Shown here one piece after another: positions 7,765-15,523 of a DNA stretch of 64,000 bases (its first letter is position 1; the number at the start of each line of letters is the position of its first letter). Source of the DNA: Curtobacterium sp. SGAir0471. GTDB taxonomy: Bacteria > Actinomycetota > Actinomycetes > Actinomycetales > Microbacteriaceae. The stretch spans positions 186,001 through 250,000 of the forward strand of contig NZ_CP027869.1 in NCBI RefSeq assembly GCF_005490985.1, given 5' to 3'. The notes beneath the pieces were generated by a model. It was not told where the DNA came from. It saw nothing but the letters and a program-made list of their open reading frames with translations, and searched no databases. The position numbers and the translations under genes were made by a program.

Positions 7765-8652
7765 ATGAGCCAGTACGAGAAGCGCGACCCGAACTCCCTC
7801 TACCCGAAGCCCCCGTTCCCGGAGCAGGAGCAGTCGCTGCCCGGCGCCGCGTGGAAGATGGACCCGGAGCCCGACCACGGTGAGCAGAGCTACGTCGGCA
7901 AGGAGCGCCTGACCGGCTTCCGTGGCATCGTCACCGGCGCCGACTCCGGCATCGGGCGTGCGACCGCGATCGCGCTCTCCCGCGAGGGCGCCGACCTCGT
8001 CCTCTCCTACCTGCCCGACGAGCAGGAGGACGCCGAGCAGGTCCGTGACCTCCTGGAGTCCGAGGGGCGCAAAGCCGTCCTCGTCCCGGGCGACATCTCC
8101 GACGAGCAGTACTGCAAGGACCTCGTCCAGAAGGCCGTCGACGAGCTCGGTGGCCTCGACACGCTCGTCATGGTCGCCGGTCGCATGGACAGCAACGACG
8201 ACATCCTGTCGCTCACCACCGAGCACTTCGACTCGACGTTCAAGACGAACATCTACTCGCTGTTCTGGCTGACGCAGGCGGCCGTGCCGCACCTCGAGCC
8301 CGGGTCGACGATCGTCACGACCGGCTCGATCCAGGCAGCCACCCCGTCGCCCGACAAGATCGACTACGCGATCTCGAAGAGCGCGGTCAAGACCTTCACC
8401 GAGGCCGTCGCCCAGCAGCTCGCCCCGAAGGGTATCCGCGTGAACTCGGTCGCACCGGGTCCCGTGTGGACGCCGCTGCAGCCGGGCTCGGACGATGCGC
8501 AGACCGTGGCGCACTTCGGTGAGCAATCGCCGTTCGGGCGCCCCGGCCAGCCCGCCGAGCTCGGTGCCGCGTACGTGCACCTGGTCAGCCCGGAGTCGAG
8601 CTACCAGTCCGGCTCGACCGTCACGATCGCGGGCGGGACCCCCGCGTTCTAG
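7765..8652 (+). CDS. General-stress SDR oxidoreductase (YhdF/Gsp39 type)
   Basis: 295-residue SDR with the N-terminal extension typical of Bacillus stress SDRs (aromatic/Pro-rich, with PKPPFPEQEQ and a GKERLTG lead-in). The cofactor motif is TGADSGIGRA, with the catalytic Ser in TTGSIQAA and Tyr/Lys in DYAISKSA. The usual NNAG motif reads VMVAGRM, losing the structural Asn of classical SDRs, whereas the paralogue at 37891 keeps NNAG. Function is inferred only as an NAD(P)-dependent oxidoreductase of the stress response. The start ATG has a weak upstream Shine-Dalgarno. It ends at palindromic element copy 2. Confidence 0.85.
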   Translation: MSQYEKRDPNSLYPKPPFPEQEQSLPGAAWKMDPEPDHGEQSYVGKERLTGFRGIVTGADSGIGRATAIALSREGADLVLSYLPDEQEDAEQVRDLLESEGRKAVLVPGDISDEQYCKDLVQKAVDELGGLDTLVMVAGRMDSNDDILSLTTEHFDSTFKTNIYSLFWLTQAAVPHLEPGSTIVTTGSIQAATPSPDKIDYAISKSAVKTFTEAVAQQLAPKGIRVNSVAPGPVWTPLQPGSDDAQTVAHFGEQSPFGRPGQPAELGAAYVHLVSPESSYQSGSTVTIAGGTPAF

Positions 8653-8664
8653 ACGCTCCCACCA

Positions 8665-8712
8665 GACGGACGGGAGGCGCGTGGCGGATCCGCCACGCGC
8701 CTCTCGTCCGTC
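8665..8712. terminator. Palindromic intergenic element, copy 2
   Basis: 48-bp palindrome with one mismatch. Outer arms are GACGGACGGGAGGCGC type, with centre GTGGCGGATCCGCCAC. It separates the convergent stress SDR and VOC genes. Confidence 0.8.
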
Positions 8713-8729
8713 CATCAGCCGTTCCCGCG

Positions 8730-9086
8730 TCAGCCCTGCGGCGGTGCGTACAGCTGCAGGTCGTTGCCCTCGCTGTCCCGGAAGGGGACGATCTTCCCCC
8801 ACGGGTGCTCGCTGACGTCACCCGCGAACTCGACGCCCTTCGACCGCAGGTCGGCGACCTCGTCCTCGATGCTGCCGTCCGGTTGGAACGAGACGACTGC
8901 GCCGCCCCCGCTCGACGGGCTCGCCGACTCCCGGCCGTTCAGGCCGATGCGCAACCCGTTCGCGTCGATCTCGCTCCAGTCGTCGTCCTCGCTCGCGACC
9001 GTCAGGCCGAGCGTGTCCCGGTAGAAGGCGACCGCGCGCTGCATGTCGCTGACCGGTACCCACACTGCTGCCACTCCGCTTGCCAT
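8730..9086 (-). CDS. VOC (glyoxalase/bleomycin-resistance fold) protein
   Basis: 118-residue single-domain VOC protein. It opens with AAVWVPVSDMQRAVAFYRDTLGL and ends PFRDSEGNDLQLYAP, the two halves of a beta-alpha-beta metal-binding fold; the C-terminal Glu-Gly-Asn segment normally carries a metal ligand. It is probably a small dioxygenase/isomerase-fold or binding protein, and substrate is unpredictable. The ATG at 9086 has GAGAGGAA upstream. A longer reading past it is rejected because it is low-complexity and crosses the divergent promoter of the Dabb gene. Confidence 0.8.
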   Translation of the reverse strand: MASGVAAVWVPVSDMQRAVAFYRDTLGLTVASEDDDWSEIDANGLRIGLNGRESASPSSGGGAVVSFQPDGSIEDEVADLRSKGVEFAGDVSEHPWGKIVPFRDSEGNDLQLYAPPQG

Positions 9087-9213
9087 GGTGTTCCTCTCCG
9101 TCGTGCCGTCTCGTACGGGGCCGACGGTAGGTCGGGTGCCCGTGTGCGGACACAGGCGGAGTGGTGTCCCAGTGCGCCGGTGGCAGTGTGGGCGGTGACG
9201 ACGGGAGCAGGGC

Positions 9214-9522
9214 ATGGCCGGTGTGACGCACGTGGTGCTGGTGCAGTGGGACGCAGGACAGGACGGGATCGGCGAGCACGCCGCACGGGCGGACGACCTG
9301 TGCCGCGAGCACCTGTCCCGGATCGACGGGGTGGAGTCCGTGCACTCGGGGCCGAGCATCAGCACCGAGGGCAAGGAGGACGGCTTCGACTGGATGCTCA
9401 CCGTGCGCTCCCGCGACCGCGAGGCGCTCGCCGGCTACCTGCCGCACCCGGAGCACCGCCCGGTCGCCGACCACATCGGCGCGGGCAGCAGCAACGTCGT
9501 CGTGTTCGACGTCGAGGACTGA
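9214..9522 (+). CDS. Dabb (stress-responsive A/B barrel) family protein
   Basis: 102-residue Dabb-domain protein: THVVLVQW at the start, a central GVESVHSGPSIS, and the closing YLPHPEHRPVADHI with C-terminal VVVFDVED strand. Dabb proteins form dimeric alpha-beta barrels; some are stress-induced and others are polyketide cyclases. It stands alone between a divergent VOC gene and a terminator. No catalytic residues can be assigned. Confidence 0.8.
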   Translation: MAGVTHVVLVQWDAGQDGIGEHAARADDLCREHLSRIDGVESVHSGPSISTEGKEDGFDWMLTVRSRDREALAGYLPHPEHRPVADHIGAGSSNVVVFDVED

Positions 9523-9563
9523 GCGTGCGCTCTGATCGTCCTGCGCGAGTCGCCTCTGTCGAC

Positions 9564-9638
9564 TAGCATGGACGGACGACGGGCCGTTGATCGGGACGTC
9601 GCCAGCCGAAGGCCCCGTCAGCGGGGCCTTCGTTCTTC
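9564..9638 (+). ncRNA. Candidate small RNA or leader ending at an intrinsic terminator
   Basis: A TAGCAT hexamer at 9564-9569 could be a -10 element. The best intrinsic terminator of the window follows 38 nt later: stem GAAGGCCCCG/CGGGGCCTTC (9608-9617 and 9622-9631), loop TCAG, then GTTCTTCC. The roughly 60-nt transcript would contain no convincing gene. No good -35 box is visible, so the structure may simply terminate the Dabb gene (stop at 9522). Confidence 0.35.
9608..9638 (+). terminator. Intrinsic terminator with T-rich tail
   Basis: 10-bp GC-rich perfect stem, 4-nt loop and a T-rich tail (GTTCTTCC), the classical rho-independent layout on the plus strand. It lies after the Dabb gene and before the convergent DUF3800-like gene. 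Confidence 0.85.
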
Positions 9639-9659
9639 CCGGACTCGTACGGCGCCGTC

Positions 9660-10340
9660 TCAGTGCGGCCAGGTCTCCCGGTGGACGACCGCCGGCGCGA
9701 TCGCCTCCCACTGCCGTGCGAGCGTCCTGCGGGCTGCCGGATGTGGATCGTCGACACGTTCCCGCCGGTAGTGCACGTACATGGCCAGGTCCACGACCTG
9801 CAACCCGTCGGCGAAGCGAGAGCACGCGAAGTTGATCGGGGTGGAGATGTTCCGGAGCCTGGACGACTGCGGCCCTGGCGTGCCGAACTCCTGGTAGCCA
9901 GCGAACGCACGCTGGTGTTCTGCCTGCGTCGCGATCTCGTCGGCGACGACGATGGCCTGCTCGCCGGCACCGAGCGCGGCTGTGTAGCGGTCGACCTGCT
10001 CGAGGACGTGCCCGAACGCGACCGCGTGGGGAGTCCTCGGGTGCCGGTCCCTCGTGTGCAACCTCGCGACGTCGACTCCGCAGAGGACGTACCGGACACC
10101 TCCGTCGCGGGCGGCGCGGAGCACAGCCAACGAGATGCCCGCGGCCTCGCGGTGCCTGCCGCGCAGCACCCGCCACGAGCCGGTCCCGCCCATCAGCTCG
10201 TGGCCGTGGAACTCGATCGCCGGATCGGTTCCGTGTTCGTCGGAGCCTGACACGGAGGACGCTTCCCCGGGCAGGCCTGTGGATGCAGCACGTGGACGGG
10301 AGCGACTCCGGCTGTGTGGTCTCTGATCTGGACGGCCCAT
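9660..10340 (-). pseudogene. DUF3800-like protein, probably lacking its N-terminus
   Basis: The reading frame gives 226 residues. From about residue 42 it resembles DUF3800: EFHGHEL, a helical middle, a VVADE segment and the C-terminal SRFADGLQVVDLAMYV block (normally LQLADL). DUF3800 proteins usually begin with a YVDESG-type strand; here residues 1-40 are Arg/Ser-rich and carry no such motif, and I find none in the other two minus frames nearby. The start overlaps the upstream region of the divergent PAP2 gene. Either the 5' end was lost or a divergent short form starts at the GTG near 10252. Family functions are poorly known, with ties to mobile elements or defence; no partner genes are present. 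Confidence 0.5.
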
Positions 10341-10381
10341 GCGTGGCGGGCACGAGCGGCTCTCCCTGGGACGATGGGCTG

Positions 10382-11107
10382 ATGAGCACCGATCCCGAGC
10401 GCCGCCGCAGGAGGGCCGACGTCGTCGGCCTCCTCGAGCCGAACCCCCACCCGCTGGCGACCGTCACGATCGGCATCGGCGCAGTGGTCGTCCTGACGGT
10501 GATCGGCTTCTTCCTCGGCTCGGTGGACATCGGCCTCGCGAAGGCGTTCAACACGCTGCACACGGGTGCGGTCGGCGCCTTCACGACGGCGGTCTACCAC
10601 GTCATCAGTCCGGTCCCGGCGATCGCGATCACGTTCGTCGTCGCGGGCATCATCTGGTGGCGGGCCAGGGACGTCCGGCCGGCGCTCGGGTTCGGGATGA
10701 CGATCGCGATCACCTGGCTGCCCTCGGCGGTCGTCAAGGAGATCGTGCACCGGGCCCGCCCCGACGTGGCGCTCCTGCCGCACCCGTTCCCCGTCCAGCC
10801 CGACCCCGGGTACCCGAGCGGCCACACGGTCTACATCACCGCGTTCGTGATCGCGCTCGTGTGGGTCGTCCGTGAGACGCGGTGGCACCAGGTCGCCCGG
10901 ATCGCCGGTGTCGTGGCGATCGTGGTGGTCTTCCTGTCGGTGTCGATCGACGCGGTGCACTACCCGACCGATGCCGCGGCGTCGATCCTGTGGGCACTGG
11001 CGGTGGCACCGGCGGCCCGGGTGGTGTGGGTGGACTGGGCGATGCCGCGCATCCCGTTCCTCCGCCCCCGGGAGGGCGCCGCGGTGCCATTCGTTCGCCG
11101 CCACTGA
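10382..11107 (+). CDS. PAP2 superfamily membrane phosphatase
   Basis: 241 residues with about six hydrophobic segments. The acid-phosphatase motifs are present: KEIVHRARP (motif 1), PSGHT (motif 2) and SIDAVHYPTD (motif 3, with the usual SR replaced by SI). Catalytic His residues lie in PSGHT and AVHYP. Such enzymes dephosphorylate lipid phosphates such as undecaprenyl diphosphate or phosphatidate on the outer face of the membrane. The start at 10382 (MSTDPE) gives a normal cytoplasmic N-terminus; an upstream in-frame start at 10283 would add 33 unsupported residues. It converges on the MFS gene with a 48-bp gap. Confidence 0.82.
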   Translation: MSTDPERRRRRADVVGLLEPNPHPLATVTIGIGAVVVLTVIGFFLGSVDIGLAKAFNTLHTGAVGAFTTAVYHVISPVPAIAITFVVAGIIWWRARDVRPALGFGMTIAITWLPSAVVKEIVHRARPDVALLPHPFPVQPDPGYPSGHTVYITAFVIALVWVVRETRWHQVARIAGVVAIVVVFLSVSIDAVHYPTDAAASILWALAVAPAARVVWVDWAMPRIPFLRPREGAAVPFVRRH

Positions 11108-11155
11108 CCGCGGCGACGGCCGACGAGCCCCGCTGCGCCGCAGGGTACGGGACGA

Positions 11156-12391
11156 CTACGCCCGGCTGCGCCGCGCCGCCACGAGGGCGACGACGGCGAC
11201 CACCGCGGCAGCGAGCATGACGACGGCGAGCGGTGCCGCCGTGCCCTCGCCCCCGATGCTGACGAGCGGTGACACGAGTGCTGCGAGCCCGAACTGCAGT
11301 GCCCCGAGCACGGCCGACGCACTGCCGGCGACCCCGGGCACCGCGCCGAGCGCCAGCGCCGTGGCGTTCCCGAGCACGAGGCCGAGCGACCCGACCGCGG
11401 CGAACAGCGGCACCGCGAGCCAGAGGACCGGCGCCCCGGTCGCGACGAGCAGCGCGAACGCCACGGTCGACGCCACCACGAGGGTGATGCCGAGCGTCAG
11501 GACGCCCTCGACCGACCGGGTCGCGGTGAGCTTCGCCGACAGGATGCTCACGCCCATCAGCGCGAGCGCGTTCAGGCCGAAGGCGAGCCCGTAGCCGACG
11601 GTGTCGAGCCCGAGCATGCCCTGGTACAGGAACGGCGACGCCGAGATGTACGCCATCATCACCGCGAACGCGAAGCCGAAGACCGCCGTGTAGCCGACGA
11701 ACGTCCGCGATCGCAGGGCCCGCAGCGGCGAACCGGACGCCACGCGCTCGGCCCGCAGGGCGTCGCGGCGCGACCGCAGGTGCGTCTCCCGCACGACGGC
11801 GAGCACGGCGACGAGCATCAGCACCGACAGGCCGAGCACGATCGACAGCAGTCCGCGCCACCCGATCGGTCCGGTGAGCAGCCCGCCGAGCAGCGGCGCC
11901 ACCACGGGGGCGACCCCGCCGACGATCATCATGAGCGAGAACGCCCGCGCCGCCGGCTTGCCGGTCGCGAGGTCGGAGATCACGGCGCGGCCGATCACCA
12001 TGCCGGCCGCGCCTCCGAGGCCCTGCAGCAGGCGGGCGACGACGAGCACGCCGACGTTCGGCGCGAGCACGGCAGCGGCGCTCGCGAGCACGCAGAGTGC
12101 GGCTCCGGCGACGAGCGGGGGCACGCGGCCGAACCGGTCCGACAGCGGCCCGAAGACGAGCTGTCCCGCGGTCACGCCGACCAGGAACGCCGTCAGGGTG
12201 AGCTGCACGGTCGTCGCCGAGGCGGACAGCTCCGTGGTCATCCGGGGGAACGCCGGCAGGTACAGGTCGGTCGCGAAGGGCGCGACCGCGCTGAGCAGGC
12301 CGAGCACGAGCAGCAGCGGTGTCGTGATGCCCGTGGGGCGGGTGGAGGGCGTCGCCGTGGAGGCGCGGATGGATCCGGTGTCCGTCGTCAT
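11156..12391 (-). CDS. Multidrug efflux MFS transporter, Bcr/CflA family
   Basis: 411-residue 12-TM exporter. The family hallmark APFATDLYLPAFP lies in TM1, motif A GPLSDRFGR in the loop after TM2, and QGLGGAAGMVIGRA in TM4. Bcr/CflA proteins expel drugs such as bicyclomycin, chloramphenicol or sulfonamides by proton antiport; substrate here is unknown. The ATG at 12391 is chosen because it follows the divergent operator; longer readings run into the marR gene. The perfect MarR-type palindrome at 12393-12408 touches the start, so repression by the adjacent MarR protein is very likely. Confidence 0.88.
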   Translation of the reverse strand: MTTDTGSIRASTATPSTRPTGITTPLLLVLGLLSAVAPFATDLYLPAFPRMTTELSASATTVQLTLTAFLVGVTAGQLVFGPLSDRFGRVPPLVAGAALCVLASAAAVLAPNVGVLVVARLLQGLGGAAGMVIGRAVISDLATGKPAARAFSLMMIVGGVAPVVAPLLGGLLTGPIGWRGLLSIVLGLSVLMLVAVLAVVRETHLRSRRDALRAERVASGSPLRALRSRTFVGYTAVFGFAFAVMMAYISASPFLYQGMLGLDTVGYGLAFGLNALALMGVSILSAKLTATRSVEGVLTLGITLVVASTVAFALLVATGAPVLWLAVPLFAAVGSLGLVLGNATALALGAVPGVAGSASAVLGALQFGLAALVSPLVSIGGEGTAAPLAVVMLAAAVVAVVALVAARRSRA

Positions 12392-12392
12392 G

Positions 12393-12408
12393 GTTATGAC
12401 ATCATAAC
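12393..12408. promoter_or_regulatory. MarR operator between divergent exporter and regulator
   Basis: Perfect inverted repeat GTTATGA-CA-TCATAAC, AT-rich against a GC-rich background. It abuts the exporter start codon on one side and occupies the -35 position of the regulator promoter on the other. Confidence 0.8.
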
Positions 12409-12437
12409 TCATTGTGGAGGAGCGGTACAGTGACGGC

Positions 12438-12878
12438 ATGGCACCAGCGGTCTCCGACGACGCCCTCGCCGAGTTCGCCGACGTCGTGCTGCGCATCGGC
12501 CGCGAGGTCGACCCGCACGGCCCGCACGCGCTCGACATCGTGCCGCTCACGGGGACCGAGGCGCTCGTGATGCGCTGGGTGCACCGGAACCCGGGCGACT
12601 CGCCGAGCGCCGTCGCCGAGGCCACCGCCCTGCAGCGCAGCAACTGCAGCGTCGCGCTCCGCTCCCTCGTCGCGAAGGGCATGGTCGAGCGCCGCACGGA
12701 CCCGGAGGACGCCCGGACCGTGCAGCTGCACCCCACCCCGCTCGCCCACGACAGCATCGCCCGGCTGCACGCGCACTGGGCGGGTCGGCTCCGCGCCGCC
12801 CTCGGCGGCGACGAGCACGGACTCGACGCGGCTGCCACCCTGCTCGCGCGCATCGACGACGGCCTGCGCCGCGGCTGA
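12438..12878 (+). CDS. MarR family transcriptional regulator
   Basis: 146-residue winged-helix regulator. The recognition region is SAVAEATALQRSNCSVALRSL, followed by a wing VERRTDPEDARTVQLHPT carrying the typical D-R motif. It probably represses itself and the divergent Bcr/CflA exporter through the operator at 12393-12408. The ATG at 12438 is preferred: TACAGT at 12426-12431 ends 6 nt upstream, giving a leaderless mRNA. An in-frame GTG at 12414 would place the -10 inside the gene. It is followed 1 bp later by palindromic element copy 3. Confidence 0.85.
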   Translation: MAPAVSDDALAEFADVVLRIGREVDPHGPHALDIVPLTGTEALVMRWVHRNPGDSPSAVAEATALQRSNCSVALRSLVAKGMVERRTDPEDARTVQLHPTPLAHDSIARLHAHWAGRLRAALGGDEHGLDAAATLLARIDDGLRRG

Positions 12879-12879
12879 C

Positions 12880-12927
12880 GACGGCCTGGAGGCGCGTGGC
12901 GGGGCCGCCACGCGCCTCCAGACCGTC
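12880..12927. terminator. Palindromic intergenic element, copy 3
   Basis: 48-bp palindrome with one arm mismatch and a GCGTGGCGG/CCGCCACGC inner stem, directly after the marR stop. Outer arms read GACGGCCTGGAGG, a variant of the family consensus. It lies between tandem genes, so here it would act as a one-way terminator. Confidence 0.75.
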
Positions 12928-13111
12928 CCGTGGTGCGCCCCGTGGTGCGTCCCGACGGATCCCGTGTGCCGTCCGGACGGGCTTGGTACCCTGGTGGGAC
13001 ACAACAGCAAGCAGTGTGTATCTACCGGCCGTCGACCCCACCGACGGACAGCGGCGGCACCCGACGGGCCCGCTGCCCGACCAGGCCGGGCCCCAGAAGG
13101 CACACCCCCTC

Positions 13112-14350
13112 ATGCTCCAACCCCGACGCTCCGACGCGTCCCTCGTCTCCCTCGCCGGTCGGTGGTACTTCCCGATCGCGTTCGTCGCCCGGCTCCCCTT
13201 CGCGATGATGGTCGTCGGTGTCCTGACCCTCGTGGTCGCGTCCCGTGACTCCGTCGCCCTCGGCGGCATCAACTCCGCGTTCGTCGGCATCGGCTCGGCG
13301 GTCTTCGGGCCGCTCGTCGGTGCGGCCGCGGACCGCTTCGGCCAGCGTGCCGTCCTCGTGCCGGTCGGCCTCGCGAACGCCGTGCTCCTCGGGGTCCTGC
13401 CGCTCGTCGTCGCGAGCACCGCACCCGACCTCGCCGTCCTCGCCATGTCGTTCCTCATCGGAGCGACCGCGCCCCAGGTCGCGCCGATGTCCCGCACGCG
13501 ACTCGTCGCGATCATCCGGCAGCGCATGTCCGGGGCCCGACGCGACAAGGTGTTCAGCGGCACGATGGCGTACGAGTCGGCCGCGGACGAGACCGTCTTC
13601 ATCGTCGGACCGTTCCTGGTCGGCCTGCTCGCGAGCACGATCGCACCGTGGGTCGCCGTCGCGGGAGCCTCGGCGCTGACCTTCGTCTTCGTCACCGCCT
13701 TCGCCCTGCACCCGACCGGTGCCCTCGTCGTCGGTGGCCCGGCCCAGGAGACGCGCGCTCCGGCCCGGCAGCTGCTGCGCCCCCGGCTCCTCGTGGTCGT
13801 CGTCGGGATCCTCGGGATCGGGCTCTTCTTCGGAGCCACGCTGACCTCGCTGACGGCGTTCATGGAACAGCAGGGCGAGGCGTCCCGGGCGGGCCTGCTC
13901 TACGGCGTGATGGGGATCGGCTCCGCGGCGCTCGCGCTCGGGTCGGCTGCGTTCCCGCAGCGGTTCGGCGTCGCCTGGCGCTGGCTCGTGTTCGGCGTCG
14001 TGCTGCTCGGTGGCGCGATCGCCTTCAGCCGGGTGGACTCCGTCGGCGCGGTCGTCCTCGTGCTCGGCGTGATGGGCATCGGCATCGGTCCGACCCTCGT
14101 GGCGCAGTACAGCCTGGGCTCGGACCGGTCACCCGTCGGACGCTCGGCGACCACGATGACGATCCTCGGCTCGGCGGTCATCGTCGGGCAGTCGATCGCG
14201 TCGGCCGTCGTCGGCGAGGTCGCGGAGCGGGCCGGCACCGGTGCCGCGATGGCGTTCCCCGCGTACGCCGCGGCGCTGGTCGTCGCCGCCGCCGTGGTGG
14301 ACCTGCTGCTCGCACGGCGGGAGCGCACGCCGGTCGCTGCGACCGCCTGA
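13112..14350 (+). CDS. MFS transporter (unassigned subfamily)
   Basis: 412-residue 12-TM major facilitator with motif A GAAADRFGQR after TM2 and a charged central loop (RLVAIIRQRMSGARRDKV). Unusually it carries YESAADETVFIVGPFLVG in the region of TM5, seen in actinobacterial exporters of unknown substrate. Probably a drug or metabolite exporter. The ATG at 13112 is the first plausible start; AGAAGG lies 11 nt upstream as a weak Shine-Dalgarno. The preceding 180 bp hold a possible TACCCT hexamer near 12989 and a leader with no convincing leader peptide. No adjacent regulator serves it. Confidence 0.8.
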   Translation: MLQPRRSDASLVSLAGRWYFPIAFVARLPFAMMVVGVLTLVVASRDSVALGGINSAFVGIGSAVFGPLVGAAADRFGQRAVLVPVGLANAVLLGVLPLVVASTAPDLAVLAMSFLIGATAPQVAPMSRTRLVAIIRQRMSGARRDKVFSGTMAYESAADETVFIVGPFLVGLLASTIAPWVAVAGASALTFVFVTAFALHPTGALVVGGPAQETRAPARQLLRPRLLVVVVGILGIGLFFGATLTSLTAFMEQQGEASRAGLLYGVMGIGSAALALGSAAFPQRFGVAWRWLVFGVVLLGGAIAFSRVDSVGAVVLVLGVMGIGIGPTLVAQYSLGSDRSPVGRSATTMTILGSAVIVGQSIASAVVGEVAERAGTGAAMAFPAYAAALVVAAAVVDLLLARRERTPVAATA

Positions 14351-14409
14351 CCCACCCTGCGCCCGGCCGGCGCGGCCCGACCGCTGCGGCTCGGTGCAGG
14401 CTGGACCAC

Positions 14410-15381
14410 ATGCGCATCCTCGTCCTCGGCGGCACCGCCTGGCTCGGCCGGACCGTCGTGCAGCACGCCCTCGACGCCGGTCACGACGTCGCCTGCGTCG
14501 CGCGCGGCTCCGACGTCCCCGCGGGCGCTCGGCTCGTGCAGGCCGACCGCGACCACGACGATGCCCTGGCCGTGGTGTCCCGTGAGCACTGGGACGCGGT
14601 CATCGACGTCTCGCGCGCCCCGGAGCACGTCCGCCGGGCCGTCCGGGACCTCGAGCCCGTCGCCGACCGGTACGTCTTCGTGTCGACCGTCAGCGTCTAC
14701 GCCTCCCAGGCCGAGCGCGGTGCCGACGAACACGCCGCCGTGCTCGACCCGTCCGACGACCCCGCCGAGTACGGCGCCGCCAAGGTGGCGTGCGAGCGCG
14801 CGGTCGTCGACGCTTTCGGAGCCGAGCGGACGTCGATCGCCCGGGCCGGACTCGTCGGAGGACCGGGCGACCACACCGGACGTTCTGGCTACTGGCCGTG
14901 GCGGTTCGCTCGTGCAGCCGCGATCGGTCGCGCAGTCGTGATCCCCGCGCGGACGGACCGGTCCACCTCGGTGATCGACGTCCGTGACCTCGCGGACTGG
15001 CTCGTCGGAGCGGCCGAGGGTGGCCGAGCGGGCGTCCACGACGTCGCCGGCGAGGTCCTCACGTTGCGCCAGCACCTCGACGCAGCACGCGCGGCCGCCG
15101 CCGCGGACGTCCCGGTCGTGCCGCTGGCGGACGAGGTGCTCCTCGAGCGCGGCGTGGCCCCGTGGGCGGGTGCGAGGTCCCTGCCACTGTGGATCCCCGA
15201 CGACGACCACCAAGGGATGAACGACCGCCCGGCCCACCGGGCGCGATCGGCCGGTCTGATGCGCAGACCGCTCGCCGAGACGCTGGCGGACGTGCTCGCA
15301 TGGGAGCAGCTCCAGCCGGTCCACCCGCACGGCGCAGGACTCTCGGACGACGACGTGGACGAGATCTTGGGGGATGAGTAG
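14410..15381 (+). CDS. NAD-dependent epimerase/dehydratase family protein
   Basis: 323-residue atypical/extended SDR: N-terminal Rossmann motif GGTAWLG, an FVSTVSVYAS strand with the Ser/Tyr region, and EYGAAKVACE supplying the YxxxK pair. The C-terminal substrate domain contains VIDVRDLADW. Members of this branch act as isoflavone-reductase-like or nucleotide-sugar reductases; substrate unknown. The ATG at 14410 lies 7 nt after CAGGCT with no Shine-Dalgarno, so it may be leaderless. Its TAG stop (15379-15381) is the first part of a 9-bp tandem repeat leading into a strong palindrome. Confidence 0.8.
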   Translation: MRILVLGGTAWLGRTVVQHALDAGHDVACVARGSDVPAGARLVQADRDHDDALAVVSREHWDAVIDVSRAPEHVRRAVRDLEPVADRYVFVSTVSVYASQAERGADEHAAVLDPSDDPAEYGAAKVACERAVVDAFGAERTSIARAGLVGGPGDHTGRSGYWPWRFARAAAIGRAVVIPARTDRSTSVIDVRDLADWLVGAAEGGRAGVHDVAGEVLTLRQHLDAARAAAAADVPVVPLADEVLLERGVAPWAGARSLPLWIPDDDHQGMNDRPAHRARSAGLMRRPLAETLADVLAWEQLQPVHPHGAGLSDDDVDEILGDE

Positions 15382-15413
15382 AGGAAGTAGAGGAAGTAGA
15401 GGAAGTAGAGGAA
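15378..15413 (+). repeat. Four tandem copies of a 9-bp unit (GTAGAGGAA)
   Basis: Four perfect head-to-tail copies of GTAGAGGAA, beginning on the last Glu/stop codons of the epimerase gene. The fourth copy is the outer end of the adjacent 44-bp palindrome. The first three look like slippage duplications of the palindrome arm. Copy number should be prone to change without affecting the protein. Confidence 0.9.
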
Positions 15414-15448
15414 GTGCCCCCGACCGCGGTCGGGGGCACTTCCTCTAC
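15405..15448. terminator. 44-bp perfect palindrome (terminator)
   Basis: Two 22-nt arms with no loop, outer sequence GTAGAGGAAGTGCCCCC. It sits between the convergent epimerase and DUF2510 genes, so a bidirectional terminator is likely. Unrelated in sequence to the GGGAGGCGC palindrome family. Confidence 0.8.
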
Positions 15449-15523
15449 AGCGTCGACTCGGTGCGCAGCGTCAGCCGAAGAATCCTGATCGGCGGCAGAA
15501 GAGCGTTTGCTGATCTCGGCGGC

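Noticed and set aside
5839..8802. 987-codon minus-strand frame across several genes
   Set aside because: It crosses recognised genes on both strands, including the protease and the stress SDR, and the palindromes; composition is low-complexity. It is a GC-driven open frame.
15378..15413. CRISPR-like repeat
   Set aside because: The units are 9 bp and head-to-tail with no spacers; nothing else in the window resembles a CRISPR array or cas gene.
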